Shown here: piece by piece, positions 46,248-55,217 of the stretch | Layout: each line of letters starts with the position of its first letter | How positions within the stretch are numbered: the first letter of the stretch is position 1 | Source: Lachnospiraceae bacterium | GTDB lineage: Bacteria > Bacillota > Clostridia > Lachnospirales > Lachnospiraceae | DNA: 64,000 nt | Assembly (NCBI GenBank): GCA_017621815.1 | Contig: JAGASK010000041.1 | Coordinates: 1 to 64,000 of the forward strand | Direction: 5' to 3' | Translations under genes and position numbers: made by a program | The notes under the pieces: generated by a model | Seen by the model: the letters and a program-made list of their open reading frames with translations, nothing else | The model's database searches: none | Told to the model about the DNA's origin: nothing

Positions 46248-46408
46248 ATTCTCACGGCTCCATTCAAAATACAATTAATTCTAACATATTTCAAGAATAA
46301 TCCATAGTATATTTCTGGAAAAAATGCTATACTTATAAACATAGAAATCAAAATGCAGGAAAGGAAATGCGATTTAATAATTAATATATAATCGGTTTGG
46401 GCGGAAAT

Positions 46409-47740
46409 ATGAAATTTAAAATTGATAAAAAATATATCAGTATTGGGATAACCTCATTCCTTGTTATTGCAGCATCCATTTGTTTTTATTATATTATTTT
46501 TCATGGAGACCGTTTTTCGGCAAAACTCAATACCCTGATGCTGATATTGAGTCCTGTCATATATGGAATCGTATTAGCCTATTTACTTACTCCTGTTGTT
46601 AATAATATTGAAAGTAAGCTTTTGATGCCGCTGTTTTCTAAAACGTCAGAAATGACATTAAAAAAGAAAAAAGGAATGCGGGTCTTATCAATAACCATTA
46701 CGATTATTTTAGTAATTTTTCTTATCAATGGTTTTTTCTCCATATTAATTCCTAACCTGATATCCAGCATAAAAAGCATTTCTGTTCAGTTTCCGTATTA
46801 TGTTCAGAATCTGACCCGCTTTGCTGAAAAATATCTGGAAGATAATCCGGATATTGAAAGAATTTTTGTTCAGATACTTGATACTTATTCTGAAGAATTT
46901 AATAATTTTTTAAATAACAGTATTATTTCACAAATGGAATCCCTTGTAAAAACAGTATCATTAAGCTTAATAAGCGTTATGAAGTCCTTATGGAATTTAA
47001 TAATTGGTCTTATTATTTCTATTTATGTTTTAGCCAGCAAGGAAACCTTTTCCGGCCAGGCAAAAAAAATAATGTATGCAGTTTTTTCAACGAAAACTGC
47101 CAACAGTCTTATTAAGGACTTCAGGTTTGTCAGTGATACTTTTATCGGCTTTATCAGCGGCAAAATAATTGATTCTGCAATTATCGGTGTTATATGTTTT
47201 GCAGGTACAAGCATACTCGAAATGCCATATGCACTGCTTGTCAGCGTTATTGTAGGTGTTACAAATATAATTCCGTTTTTCGGGCCTTATTTAGGAGCTA
47301 TACCAAGTGCGATAATTATTTTAATGGTAAATCCTGTTAAATGCCTTTATTTCATTATATTTATTTTGATTTTACAACAGATTGACGGTAATCTGATAGG
47401 ACCTAAGATTCTGGGAGAGTCAACCGGTTTATCCGGATTCTGGGTTATCTTTTCAATTACCATTTTTGGAGGATTATTGGGTGTTCCGGGAATGATAATC
47501 GGTGTTCCGTTTTTTGCAGTGCTATATGCCATGGTGAGACGCATTATTGACCGTCTGCTCATTAAAAGAGGACTTCCGGTTTCGACAAATAATTATTTGA
47601 ATTTGGATTATATAGATGAAGATAAATTTATTTCCAGAGATGAAAGCATAGAGAAGAAATTCTTTAAAATTTCCTTTAAAAAGTTATTTCAGAAAAAAGA
47701 AAATACAATCAATGATAATCAAAAAGAAAGAGAGCAGTAG
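46409..47740 (+). CDS. AI-2E family transporter
   Basis: 443 residues with about eight membrane segments. Family features are the early SPVIYGIVLAYLLTPVVNNIE stretch, a long amphipathic region (about 115-190), the central PYALLVSVIVGVTNIIPFFGPYLGAIPS motif and GLLGVPGMIIGVPFFAVLY. The name comes from E. coli TqsA; other members export other solutes or ions, so the substrate is unknown. The ATG at 46409 follows GGGCGGA. TATACT at 46328-46333 is a possible -10. Confidence 0.9.
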   Translation: MKFKIDKKYISIGITSFLVIAASICFYYIIFHGDRFSAKLNTLMLILSPVIYGIVLAYLLTPVVNNIESKLLMPLFSKTSEMTLKKKKGMRVLSITITIILVIFLINGFFSILIPNLISSIKSISVQFPYYVQNLTRFAEKYLEDNPDIERIFVQILDTYSEEFNNFLNNSIISQMESLVKTVSLSLISVMKSLWNLIIGLIISIYVLASKETFSGQAKKIMYAVFSTKTANSLIKDFRFVSDTFIGFISGKIIDSAIIGVICFAGTSILEMPYALLVSVIVGVTNIIPFFGPYLGAIPSAIIILMVNPVKCLYFIIFILILQQIDGNLIGPKILGESTGLSGFWVIFSITIFGGLLGVPGMIIGVPFFAVLYAMVRRIIDRLLIKRGLPVSTNNYLNLDYIDEDKFISRDESIEKKFFKISFKKLFQKKENTINDNQKEREQ

Positions 47741-47743
47741 ATA

Positions 47744-48196
47744 ATGAAATTTGTTATACAACGTGTTAAAGAAGCAAGTGTCAGTGTAGAGAATAATATT
47801 ATAGGAAAAATTGATCACGGATTTATGGTATTGCTTGGAATCAGTAATACTGATACGGAAGAAATTGCCGATAAAATGGTTAATAAACTGGTTAACCTGC
47901 GGATTTTTGAAGATGAAAATGAAAAGACAAATTTAAGTCTTAAAGATGTAAACGGGGGATTGTTAATTATTTCACAATTTACGTTGTATGCTGATTGCAG
48001 AAAAGGCAACCGTCCATCCTTCATAAATGCCGGTAAACCCGATGAAGCAAATCGGTTATATGAATATGTAATCAGCAAGTGCCGTGAAGAAATTCCTGTT
48101 GTTGCCCACGGAGAATTCGGCGCCCATATGGAGGTTTCGCTGATTAATCACGGACCGTTTACCATTGTTCTTGACTCTGCTGAAATTATTAAATAA
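47744..48196 (+). CDS. dtd: D-aminoacyl-tRNA deacylase
   Basis: 150 residues. It removes D-amino acids from tRNA. The start [17 protein letters not shown] and the two family motifs [17 protein letters not shown] and the C-terminal [11 protein letters not shown] are present. Only 3 nt separate it from the transporter gene, so the two are co-transcribed. Confidence 0.97.
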   Translation: MKFVIQRVKEASVSVENNIIGKIDHGFMVLLGISNTDTEEIADKMVNKLVNLRIFEDENEKTNLSLKDVNGGLLIISQFTLYADCRKGNRPSFINAGKPDEANRLYEYVISKCREEIPVVAHGEFGAHMEVSLINHGPFTIVLDSAEIIK

Positions 48197-48229
48197 TGAG
48201 AATCCTTTAATATGTAAGGTGGAATGTAA

Positions 48230-48466
48230 ATGAAAATTATAATCTGGCTATTAATTGCCTTTGCAGCCTTGGTCTTTATATATAATTTTATTAAGCTTCG
48301 TAAACGTCGTAAAAATAACAAAAATACCGTTTCTGAATATAACAGAAAATATCTTCATAAAAACATAAAAAATAATAAAAATTCAAATTCTTCAAATTAT
48401 AATAATTATATTACAAAGTATAACAGCCAGCTGGATTATTTGGAAAAAAAGGATTTATCCAAATAG
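48230..48466 (+). CDS. Small membrane-anchored hypothetical protein, 78 aa
   Basis: One N-terminal membrane helix (about residues 3-20) is followed by a very basic stretch (LRKRRKNNKN) and an Asn/Lys/Ser-rich tail. No family recognised. AAGGTGG lies upstream of the ATG. Third gene of the AI-2E-dtd unit. Confidence 0.65.
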   Translation: MKIIIWLLIAFAALVFIYNFIKLRKRRKNNKNTVSEYNRKYLHKNIKNNKNSNSSNYNNYITKYNSQLDYLEKKDLSK

Positions 48467-48618
48467 TTTACATAATATTTCTATGTAAACTGAATTTAAG
48501 TATAGTTAAATTGTTTAAATTATCGATTTTAGAGCCAACTATTCGTTAAACTTGTGTTTTGCGAATAGTTATAGCTGTACTGCTATTACAGAAAACGAAT
48601 AAGAGAAATCACTATATT
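48465..48618. other. Intergenic hairpins downstream of the 78-aa gene
   Basis: No gene is seen between 48467 and 48742. AGTTTACAT/ATGTAAACT (48465-48473 and 48483-48491) is a hairpin right after the stop. AACTATTCG/CGAATAGTT (48537-48545 and 48562-48570) is a second. Neither has a good T-run. Repeat copy B and a terminator follow. Confidence 0.5.
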
Positions 48619-48665
48619 TATTCAATGCAATAGAAAACACGCTCTGCGAACCTTTATTTACATGA
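48619..48665 (-). repeat. Dispersed palindromic element, copy B
   Basis: On the minus strand it reads TTCATGTAAATAAAGGTTCG, then CAGAGCGTGTTTTCTATTGC, then ATTGAA. It shares the TTCATG head, the GTTCGCAGAG core and the TTTTCTATT arm with the other copies. Confidence 0.7.
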
Positions 48666-48716
48666 AAAATAACTCAATCAGATGTGATTAGACAACATCG
48701 ATTGAGTTATTTTTAT
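48666..48716. terminator. Bidirectional terminator between convergent genes
   Basis: AACTCAATC pairs with GATTGAGTT (48671-48679 and 48700-48708), with an inner GATGT/ACATC helix, and has A/T tracts on both sides. It serves the dtd unit on one strand and the kinase-like gene on the other. Confidence 0.85.
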
Positions 48717-48742
48717 TCATAGTATTTAAAACAATTTATTTT

Positions 48743-49369
48743 TTAAAAATTCTTGGCTTCAAAATCCTCAATGTACTGAATGAGAAGCTTCACAGTGCCT
48801 TCCACGCCTAAAATGCTGCTGTTAATACATAAATCATAGCTGTCAGCACGGCCCCATTTTTTGGAAGAATAATAATTATAATAACTTTGTCTTTGTTTAT
48901 CCTTCTTAATGCACATATCCTTGGCTTTTGAAGCATCCAGATTGTATTTTTCCATAATTCTCTTTGTCTTAGTTTCTTCATCACCGTAAATAAAGATATG
49001 TACGCAGTTCTTCAAATCATTTAAAGCATAATCTGCACAGCGGCCTACAATAACGCAGGGACCTTCACTGGCAATCTTCTTGATTGTATCAAATTGAGCT
49101 AAAAATACCTTATGGCTGATGGGCATATCTACAAAATGAGATGCATTATATCCAAATGAATAGGTATCCATAACCAGATTATAGAGAAATGAATTGGTTG
49201 GACGTTCATCATGGTTCTCCAACATTTCTTCACAAAAACCGCTTTCCTTTGCAGCTCTGGAAAGTAATTCTTTATCATAACAAGTAATATCAAAATACTT
49301 TGCAACTTTCTGTCCGATTTCTCTTCCCGCTGAGCCAAATTGTCTTCCGATTGTTATTACAGTATTCAT
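48743..49369 (-). CDS. Cytidylate kinase-like family protein
   Basis: 208 residues. The P-loop is degenerate, GRQFGSAGREIGQ near residue 8, with the CYDKELLSRAAKESG segment and a late RQSYYNYYSSKKWGRADSYDLCINSS block. This is the AAA26 family often annotated as cytidylate-kinase-like in Clostridia; real substrate unknown. ATG at 49369 with GGAGG upstream. Confidence 0.88.
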   Translation of the reverse strand: MNTVITIGRQFGSAGREIGQKVAKYFDITCYDKELLSRAAKESGFCEEMLENHDERPTNSFLYNLVMDTYSFGYNASHFVDMPISHKVFLAQFDTIKKIASEGPCVIVGRCADYALNDLKNCVHIFIYGDEETKTKRIMEKYNLDASKAKDMCIKKDKQRQSYYNYYSSKKWGRADSYDLCINSSILGVEGTVKLLIQYIEDFEAKNF

Positions 49370-49464
49370 AATCAAACCTCCAATCCTGTTTAATTATATT
49401 ATATACAAAATTACCAAGAAATACAATGTATTGTCTGAATATTCGTAACTTTTTTGTACATAAA

Positions 49465-50337
49465 TTATGAGGAGGCAAAGAGTCTTTTTTCGATATCTCT
49501 ACCGTATGGTGTTCCGGCAAGTCCGCCCTGACCTGTTTCACGCAGCGATATATCCATCTTATCTCCCACTTCTCTCATGGCATCAATAACCTGATCCGGA
49601 GGTATACGGCTTTCTATGCCTGCTAACGCCATTTCAGCGCTGGATACAGCATTGACGGCGCCGATAACATTGCGCTTTACGCAAGGAACCTCCACAAGCC
49701 CTGCAACCGGGTCGCAAACAAGGCCCAGAAGGTTTTTTAAGGCCATGGCAGCGGCATGGACAATCTGAAGATTGTTTCCGCCTTCAAGATATGTCAGGGC
49801 ACCTGCGGCCATAGCGCTGGCTGAGCCGATTTCGGCCTGACAGCCGCCCTGAGCGCCGCTGATGGAGGCTCGCAGAGCAATTACCTGTCCAATACCGGCA
49901 GCAACATAAAGCGCTTCTACAATCTTAGCAGCATTGTTTGAAAGACGCTTAAAATATGGAACTAAAATTGCGGGCATCACCCCACAGGCACCGGCTGTCG
50001 GAGCTGCTACTATTCTTTTCATGCAGGCATTGGATTCCCCCATTTGAAGTGCACCGGCTATAACCTGTCCTAAAAAGCTGCCGCACAGACATTCTTTGTT
50101 CAGAATATATTCTTCCATTTTGGCGCCGTCTCCTCCGGCAAGTCCGCTGGAAGATTTTTGCTTGGCATCATAATTAGCGGCAGCCAGAAGCATAGCATCC
50201 CAGGTATCCATCATTTTTTCATAGGAATCTTCCGGAGTTACTCTTCTCTCCTGAACATCATCCTCCCGGATAATTTCCCAAAAGCATTTTTCTTCCGTCT
50301 CACATTTTTTTATTATTTCTTCTAAGGATTGAAACAT
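49465..50337 (-). CDS. sdaAA: L-serine dehydratase, iron-sulfur-dependent, alpha subunit
   Basis: 290 residues. It deaminates L-serine to pyruvate and ammonia with a [4Fe-4S] cluster. Family blocks are SSSGLAGGDGAKM, AAPTAGACGVMPA, AQGGCQAEIGSASAMAAGA and VCDPVAGLVEVPC; cysteines in the last three bind the cluster. The end, ETGQGGLAGTPYGRDI, is canonical. The beta subunit gene is 26 nt upstream on the same strand. Confidence 0.97.
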   Translation of the reverse strand: MFQSLEEIIKKCETEEKCFWEIIREDDVQERRVTPEDSYEKMMDTWDAMLLAAANYDAKQKSSSGLAGGDGAKMEEYILNKECLCGSFLGQVIAGALQMGESNACMKRIVAAPTAGACGVMPAILVPYFKRLSNNAAKIVEALYVAAGIGQVIALRASISGAQGGCQAEIGSASAMAAGALTYLEGGNNLQIVHAAAMALKNLLGLVCDPVAGLVEVPCVKRNVIGAVNAVSSAEMALAGIESRIPPDQVIDAMREVGDKMDISLRETGQGGLAGTPYGRDIEKRLFASS

Positions 50338-50363
50338 ATTGAATTCCTCCTGTACCTGACAAG

Positions 50364-51020
50364 CTATGAATTGATATAAGTAACCTTAATAATCCCTTCC
50401 AGATGCTCCAGCCATTTTATGGATTCAGCCGGAATTTCCTGGTCAGTTTCTATTACCATTACGGCATATCCGCCCCGTTTATTGCGGTATAGCTGCATAG
50501 TTGCAATATTAACGCTTTTATGTGACAGCATAGAGGTCACTTCCGCTACATGACCGGGCTGATCCTGATTATGAACAATTAGAGTGGGCTTTTCGGCTGT
50601 AAAATTAACATCTATGCCATCCAGCTTATTAATCATAATGCGGCCGCCGCCAAGGGAGGATGCCTGTACCTGAAGCGTTCTGCCGCTCATTCCCCGCATA
50701 TCAAGAACTACAGTATTAGGATGCGCATTTCTTAATGAAACTTGCTTGAATTCATAAGAAAGATTCATTTTTTCAGCATGAGAAAAGCTGTCGGGAATGC
50801 GGATGTCATCCGGCTGCATCCCAAGTAAACCTGCAATTATGGCGCGGTCAGTCCCATGTCCGATTCCCGTTGTGGCAAAGGAACCATGAAAAGAAATCAC
50901 TGCTTTTACCGGAGTATCCTGCAATAAATTTCTGGAAATATATCCGATTCTTACAGCACCGGCAGTGTGTGAACTGCTTGGTCCAACCATAACAGGACCC
51001 AATATATCAAATATATTCAT
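50364..51020 (-). CDS. sdaAB: L-serine dehydratase, iron-sulfur-dependent, beta subunit
   Basis: 218 residues. It begins MNIFDILGPVMVGPSSSHTAGA, the conserved beta start, and ends with an ACT domain (about 145-218) that may sense serine. GGAGAAG precedes the ATG at 51020; the longer frame upstream is not conserved. It forms an operon with sdaAA. Confidence 0.97.
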   Translation of the reverse strand: MNIFDILGPVMVGPSSSHTAGAVRIGYISRNLLQDTPVKAVISFHGSFATTGIGHGTDRAIIAGLLGMQPDDIRIPDSFSHAEKMNLSYEFKQVSLRNAHPNTVVLDMRGMSGRTLQVQASSLGGGRIMINKLDGIDVNFTAEKPTLIVHNQDQPGHVAEVTSMLSHKSVNIATMQLYRNKRGGYAVMVIETDQEIPAESIKWLEHLEGIIKVTYINS

Positions 51021-51043
51021 GCTCTTCTCCTTTATCATTTTAA

Positions 51044-51091
51044 CAAAACAGGACACCAACAGACTGCTTTGTCTGTCAGTGTCCTGTCTAT
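51044..51091 (-). terminator. Intrinsic terminator of cstA
   Basis: A 17-bp stem with a 2-nt mismatch (51071-51087 with 51048-51064 on the minus strand), a 6-nt loop and TTTTGTT. It separates cstA from the serine dehydratase operon. Confidence 0.9.
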
Positions 51092-51126
51092 TATATAGTA
51101 TAAAACTAATTTCAGAAAAAATTCAA

Positions 51127-52836
51127 TTATTGAGCTTTCTTCTTTGCTAATAATACTTTACCGCCATCAATAATCAGGATTACAGCAAGAACCACAAGAG
51201 GAACAATAATGATACTCTGAAGTACATCTGTAAATAATGCTGTACCGGTTACTGCACCGCTGATAATTTCACCCACATTCTTCTTGAAGGTTAATAACAG
51301 AGAAGAAATGGTTGCACATGCCATGAAGATGATAGGAATATAAAGCATCTTGTTGTTTTTACCGATTTTCTTAAGATAAGCAGCTAAAGCCAGGAATGCG
51401 GGAACTGCTACTAACTGGTTTGCAGCGCCGAATAAAGGCCATACCTTGGTATATCCTGCAAGGCAGAGTACAAATCCGAAGAATGCGGTAATAACTGTTG
51501 CAACATACATATTGTCAAGCTTAAGCTTCTTGCCGGCTTCAGTACCTGCAAATAATTCCTGGAACATGAAACGTCCAAGTCTGGTACCTGTATCAAGTGA
51601 TGTTAAGCAGAAGCAGCTTACAGCCAGCATGATAATTGTCTTTGTTGCGCTAACAGCAGCCTCACCGAAACCAATGGTTGCAAAGAAATTGGAAATTGCA
51701 GTACCGAAAATTACAGTAGGTGAAATTGCTTCCAAACCTAACATTTCTTTTACTGCATTCTGGGAACCATCTGCAGAAAGTGTTCCGATTGCAATTAAGG
51801 AAATAACTGCAAGTACACATTCGATTAACATGGAACCGTAACCAACTAACAGGGCATCCTTTTCATTATCCAGCTGCTTTGAGGTTGTACCTGATGCAAT
51901 CAGTGAATGGAAACCTGAAATAGCACCGCAGGCAATTGTAATGAACAGTGTGGGGAATAAATAATTTCCGCCTACTGCAAAACCTGTAAATGCAGGTGTC
52001 TGGAAAGTTGTAGATGCAGGATTTACAATTGTAGCACCGACAATACCGATTACTGCTGCAGCCATCATGAAATAAAGTAAGAATGAGCTTAAATAATCTC
52101 TGGGCTGTAACAAAATCCAAACAGGTGTTACGGATGCAATAATAATGTAAATAAATACAAATCCAATCCAGAAGTTCTTGGAAAGGTCTAAAGGACATGC
52201 CAAACCAATACCTACACATACTGCAAGTAATACAACACCTAAAATGGTTGCTACTAACATAGGAGCATTCTTTCTGTATACAAGGAAACCAAAGCCGATA
52301 GCTAAGGGAATGAACAGAATGGATGCTGTTGCTACAGAACCGTTGCTGGCACTTCCGCCGTGGCTTGCGCCGATAAAGCTGTTAGCAACGATATCACCGA
52401 ATGCTGCAATAACAAGTAATAATACAAGCCATGCAAATACGGTAAATAAAATTCTTGTTCTGTGTCCAATGTTATCTTCAATAACTTCACCTAAGGATTT
52501 ACCTTCATGACGAATGGATACGAATAATGCACCAAAGTCCTGAACGGCACCAAAGAAGATACCACCGATAACAATCCATAAGAAGCAAGGTACCCATCCG
52601 AAAAATGCTGCCTGAATAGGTCCGTTGATAGGGCCTGCACCGGCGATGGATGAGAAATGATGTCCCATTAAAACAGGTGTTTTGGCAGGAACATAGTCTA
52701 CACCGTCTTCAAGTTCGTAAGCAGGTGTTTTTCTGCTGGGGTCGATTCCCCATGTTTTAGCAAGGTAACGTCCGTATGTAAGATAAGCTGCTACGAAAAT
52801 TACAATCGCTAAAATTATTAATAATAATGCGCTCAC
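51127..52836 (-). CDS. cstA: Carbon starvation protein A (CstA family transporter)
   Basis: 569 residues with 14-16 membrane segments. CstA landmarks are the VPAKTPVLMGHHFSSIAGAGPINGP region, WVPCFLWIVIGGIFFGAVQDF and the AANQLVAVPAFLALAAYL segment. Members import peptides or pyruvate. Its place next to serine dehydratase, which makes pyruvate, is suggestive only. The start is GTG at 52836 with GGAGGGA upstream. It is a single-gene unit. Confidence 0.95.
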   Translation of the reverse strand: MSALLLIILAIVIFVAAYLTYGRYLAKTWGIDPSRKTPAYELEDGVDYVPAKTPVLMGHHFSSIAGAGPINGPIQAAFFGWVPCFLWIVIGGIFFGAVQDFGALFVSIRHEGKSLGEVIEDNIGHRTRILFTVFAWLVLLLVIAAFGDIVANSFIGASHGGSASNGSVATASILFIPLAIGFGFLVYRKNAPMLVATILGVVLLAVCVGIGLACPLDLSKNFWIGFVFIYIIIASVTPVWILLQPRDYLSSFLLYFMMAAAVIGIVGATIVNPASTTFQTPAFTGFAVGGNYLFPTLFITIACGAISGFHSLIASGTTSKQLDNEKDALLVGYGSMLIECVLAVISLIAIGTLSADGSQNAVKEMLGLEAISPTVIFGTAISNFFATIGFGEAAVSATKTIIMLAVSCFCLTSLDTGTRLGRFMFQELFAGTEAGKKLKLDNMYVATVITAFFGFVLCLAGYTKVWPLFGAANQLVAVPAFLALAAYLKKIGKNNKMLYIPIIFMACATISSLLLTFKKNVGEIISGAVTGTALFTDVLQSIIIVPLVVLAVILIIDGGKVLLAKKKAQ

Positions 52837-52888
52837 AACAATCCCTCCTATTAATATTTTTTCTTATGTTTGAGCATTCTTATATAAA

Positions 52889-52936
52889 ACAAATGTATAA
52901 ACATTTGTATATAAGCAGTATGTTTTATAAGCAGTA
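52889..52936 (-). promoter_or_regulatory. Inverted and direct repeats upstream of cstA
   Basis: ACAAATGT-ATAA-ACATTTGT (52889-52908) is a perfect 8-bp inverted repeat. Next to it TATAAGCAGTA occurs twice (52910-52920 and 52926-52936), 16 bp apart. They are plausible operator sites. Confidence 0.5.
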
Positions 52937-52957
52937 CATGTTTTCTGATAATTAACC

Positions 52958-53563
52958 TTACTGTTGCGGTATTTCCTGCTTATATGGTGATAATCCCTTC
53001 TCTTCCATTACCTGCTTAAATCCGGGCTTACCTTCTTTTACTTCGGTAAAAACACTTGAAAAAATTTCTTTTTTCTTACGGCCATGATAGCTGCTGGTAA
53101 ATTTGAAATCCTCCATGGAAGCACACATAATTGTTCCCTGGGAAAAACCTCTTATATTGAATTTATACCCCTTTTCAAAACGATAATGTTTGATTCTTTT
53201 CGCAGCAGATTCGGAAAGTGCTTTATTTGAAATAATTACCACATTTAAATAACTGGACATATGATTCTTCTCAGGAAGCTTTTCATTTTTACGGACAAGC
53301 ACCGGTTCCATATAATTACTGATAATCGCCTCTGCTTCATCTAAAATGTTGTCCGTGCACTCTTCCACTTCCATAAAAAGAAGATGTTCATAACTGCGGG
53401 TAGACCACATGTTAATTTCCCGAACCAATATGTATTTTTCTATGTAAGAAAAAAAATACCCATACGCCGGGTATTCTTTGCCATTTATCATATAAGGCTG
53501 ATAAATGTCGAAACTCCCGGAATAACGCAAAAGGAGTCTGTCAAGGTATTCAGCCGTCTTCAT
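52958..53563 (-). CDS. Hypothetical protein, 201 aa
   Basis: No family recognised. It is a soluble alpha/beta protein with no signal or membrane span; conserved-looking stretches are YLDRLLLRYSGSFDIYQPY, YLNVVIISNK and the FNIRGFSQGTIMCASMEDF block. ATG at 53563 is chosen for AAGGGG upstream. It is probably regulated separately from the RluD-type gene, 180 nt away. That gap holds an AT-rich imperfect hairpin (about 53640-53682) and nothing else visible. Confidence 0.7.
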   Translation of the reverse strand: MKTAEYLDRLLLRYSGSFDIYQPYMINGKEYPAYGYFFSYIEKYILVREINMWSTRSYEHLLFMEVEECTDNILDEAEAIISNYMEPVLVRKNEKLPEKNHMSSYLNVVIISNKALSESAAKRIKHYRFEKGYKFNIRGFSQGTIMCASMEDFKFTSSYHGRKKKEIFSSVFTEVKEGKPGFKQVMEEKGLSPYKQEIPQQ

Positions 53564-53743
53564 TATACTACCCCTTTGTACTATAATCATAAAAGCAGAA
53601 ATCGTTCTGTTTTTCCTGTATTCATAAGTTAAAATATAAAGTAAAATTAATAAAACTTAATTTTATATTAATTTACTAAAAATGATAATACCATGAAAAC
53701 CTCTACATTTCAACTTTTTTCTTTAAAAATACATGATAAATAC

Positions 53744-54667
53744 TTATTTCAGGTTATTCAAAAGCTTCCAGAAATATTCCGGCAGCGGAGCATCTGTTTC
53801 AATATACTTATCGGTTGACGGATGGCGGAAACCAAGAACTTTAGCATGCAGGGTCTGACCTTCTAGATGAAAAGGTGATTTTACTGTTCCGTAAACCTCA
53901 TCGCCCAAAAGGGAATGTCCGATATGAGCCATATGAACCCTGATTTGATGTGTTCTTCCTGTTTCAAGAACACATTCCACATAAGTATATTTTTCAAAGC
54001 GCTGCAACACTTTATAATGTGTAATGGCATCCTTGCCGCCGGAATGCACTACTGCCATTTTTTTCCGGTCGGAGGGGTGACGTCCTATGAGGGTATGAAT
54101 TGTTCCCTGTTCTTCTTTAAGCCTGCCGCAGACAATGGCATGATATTTTCTTACAATACTGTGTTCCTTAAGCTGCTCTGCAATTGAAGCATGGGCAGCG
54201 TCATTTTTGCATGCAATTACAGAGCCGGTAGTATCCTTATCAATCCGATGAACAATTCCGGGTCTTAAAACACCGTTAATACCGCTTAAATTTCCATGAC
54301 AATGAAAAAGCAGGGCATTTACAAGTGTATGACTGTAATGTCCTGCAGCCGGATGAACCACCATTCCTTTCGGTTTGTTAACTACAATAACATCATTATC
54401 TTCATACAAAACCGAAAGCGGAATGTCTTCAGGCTCAATGTCCGGTGTAATGGCCGGGGGTAAATAAAGCTTAATATTATCCTCTGCCTTTACTTTATAA
54501 TTAGCCTTAATATTAATTTCATTTACAGTAATGTTCCCGTCTGTTAACAGTTTTTGTATATAGGAACGGGACAAAGAATCCATAAGTCCGGTTAAAAACT
54601 TATCAATTCTTTCCCCCTCCATTTCATCGGTTACTATAAAATTATACTGTTTTAATTCCTCTGACAT
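53744..54667 (-). CDS. RluA/RluD family pseudouridine synthase
   Basis: 307 residues. An S4 domain (about 15-75) precedes the catalytic domain with HRIDKDTTGSVIACKND (active-site Asp) and TGRTHQIRVHMAHIGH. The length and PGIVHRIDKDT motif fit RluD, which makes pseudouridines in helix 69 of 23S rRNA. It sits 4 nt behind lspA, the classic lspA-rluD pair. Confidence 0.95.
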   Translation of the reverse strand: MSEELKQYNFIVTDEMEGERIDKFLTGLMDSLSRSYIQKLLTDGNITVNEINIKANYKVKAEDNIKLYLPPAITPDIEPEDIPLSVLYEDNDVIVVNKPKGMVVHPAAGHYSHTLVNALLFHCHGNLSGINGVLRPGIVHRIDKDTTGSVIACKNDAAHASIAEQLKEHSIVRKYHAIVCGRLKEEQGTIHTLIGRHPSDRKKMAVVHSGGKDAITHYKVLQRFEKYTYVECVLETGRTHQIRVHMAHIGHSLLGDEVYGTVKSPFHLEGQTLHAKVLGFRHPSTDKYIETDAPLPEYFWKLLNNLK

Positions 54668-54671
54668 AAAT

Positions 54672-55193
54672 TTATTTCAATTCCCTGAATTTTTTCTGAT
54701 TAAAGCTTAAAAAGTTGAAGTCATTTTCTTTATATACAAACAGTACCTGAATAATTAATATTGCCGTAGCAACGGTAACATAAATATCCGCCACATTAAA
54801 AATAGGAAAATTAATCAATACAAAATAAATAAAATCAACAACATAGTCTAAACGGAGCCTGTCAATCATATTTCCGATTGCGCCTGCAGCAATCATGACA
54901 AGAAGTATATGCAGCCGTGTGTATTTTTTTTCAGCAGGGGCACGGAACAAAACAAACACGATCACCCCCAGAAAAACTACTGCAACAAATACGAAAAACA
55001 CTTTTTGATTCTGCAGCATTCCGAAGGCAGCGCCTTTATTTTCCAGGTAATTAAATTCTAAAACGCCGTCAATTATATTAAACGCAGGCTGATCCTTTAA
55101 TTTAATAACCGCAATCTTTTTGGTAAACTGGTCAATTGCAACAAGAATAAACAAAAACAGCAAATCCAAGATTAATAACTTACCTTTTTTCAT
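54672..55193 (-). CDS. lspA: Lipoprotein signal peptidase
   Basis: 173 residues with four membrane segments. It cuts prolipoprotein signal peptides. The aspartyl protease pair is D120 (DYVVDFI) and D136 (FNVADIYV), with the NKGAAFG loop and GNMIDR. The C-terminal extension (NDFNFLSFNQKKFRELK) is slightly long. It would process the lipoprotein at 35317 among others. Confidence 0.97.
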   Translation of the reverse strand: MKKGKLLILDLLFLFILVAIDQFTKKIAVIKLKDQPAFNIIDGVLEFNYLENKGAAFGMLQNQKVFFVFVAVVFLGVIVFVLFRAPAEKKYTRLHILLVMIAAGAIGNMIDRLRLDYVVDFIYFVLINFPIFNVADIYVTVATAILIIQVLFVYKENDFNFLSFNQKKFRELK

Positions 55194-55217
55194 ATTACCA
55201 CCATAATAAGGGAAAAA

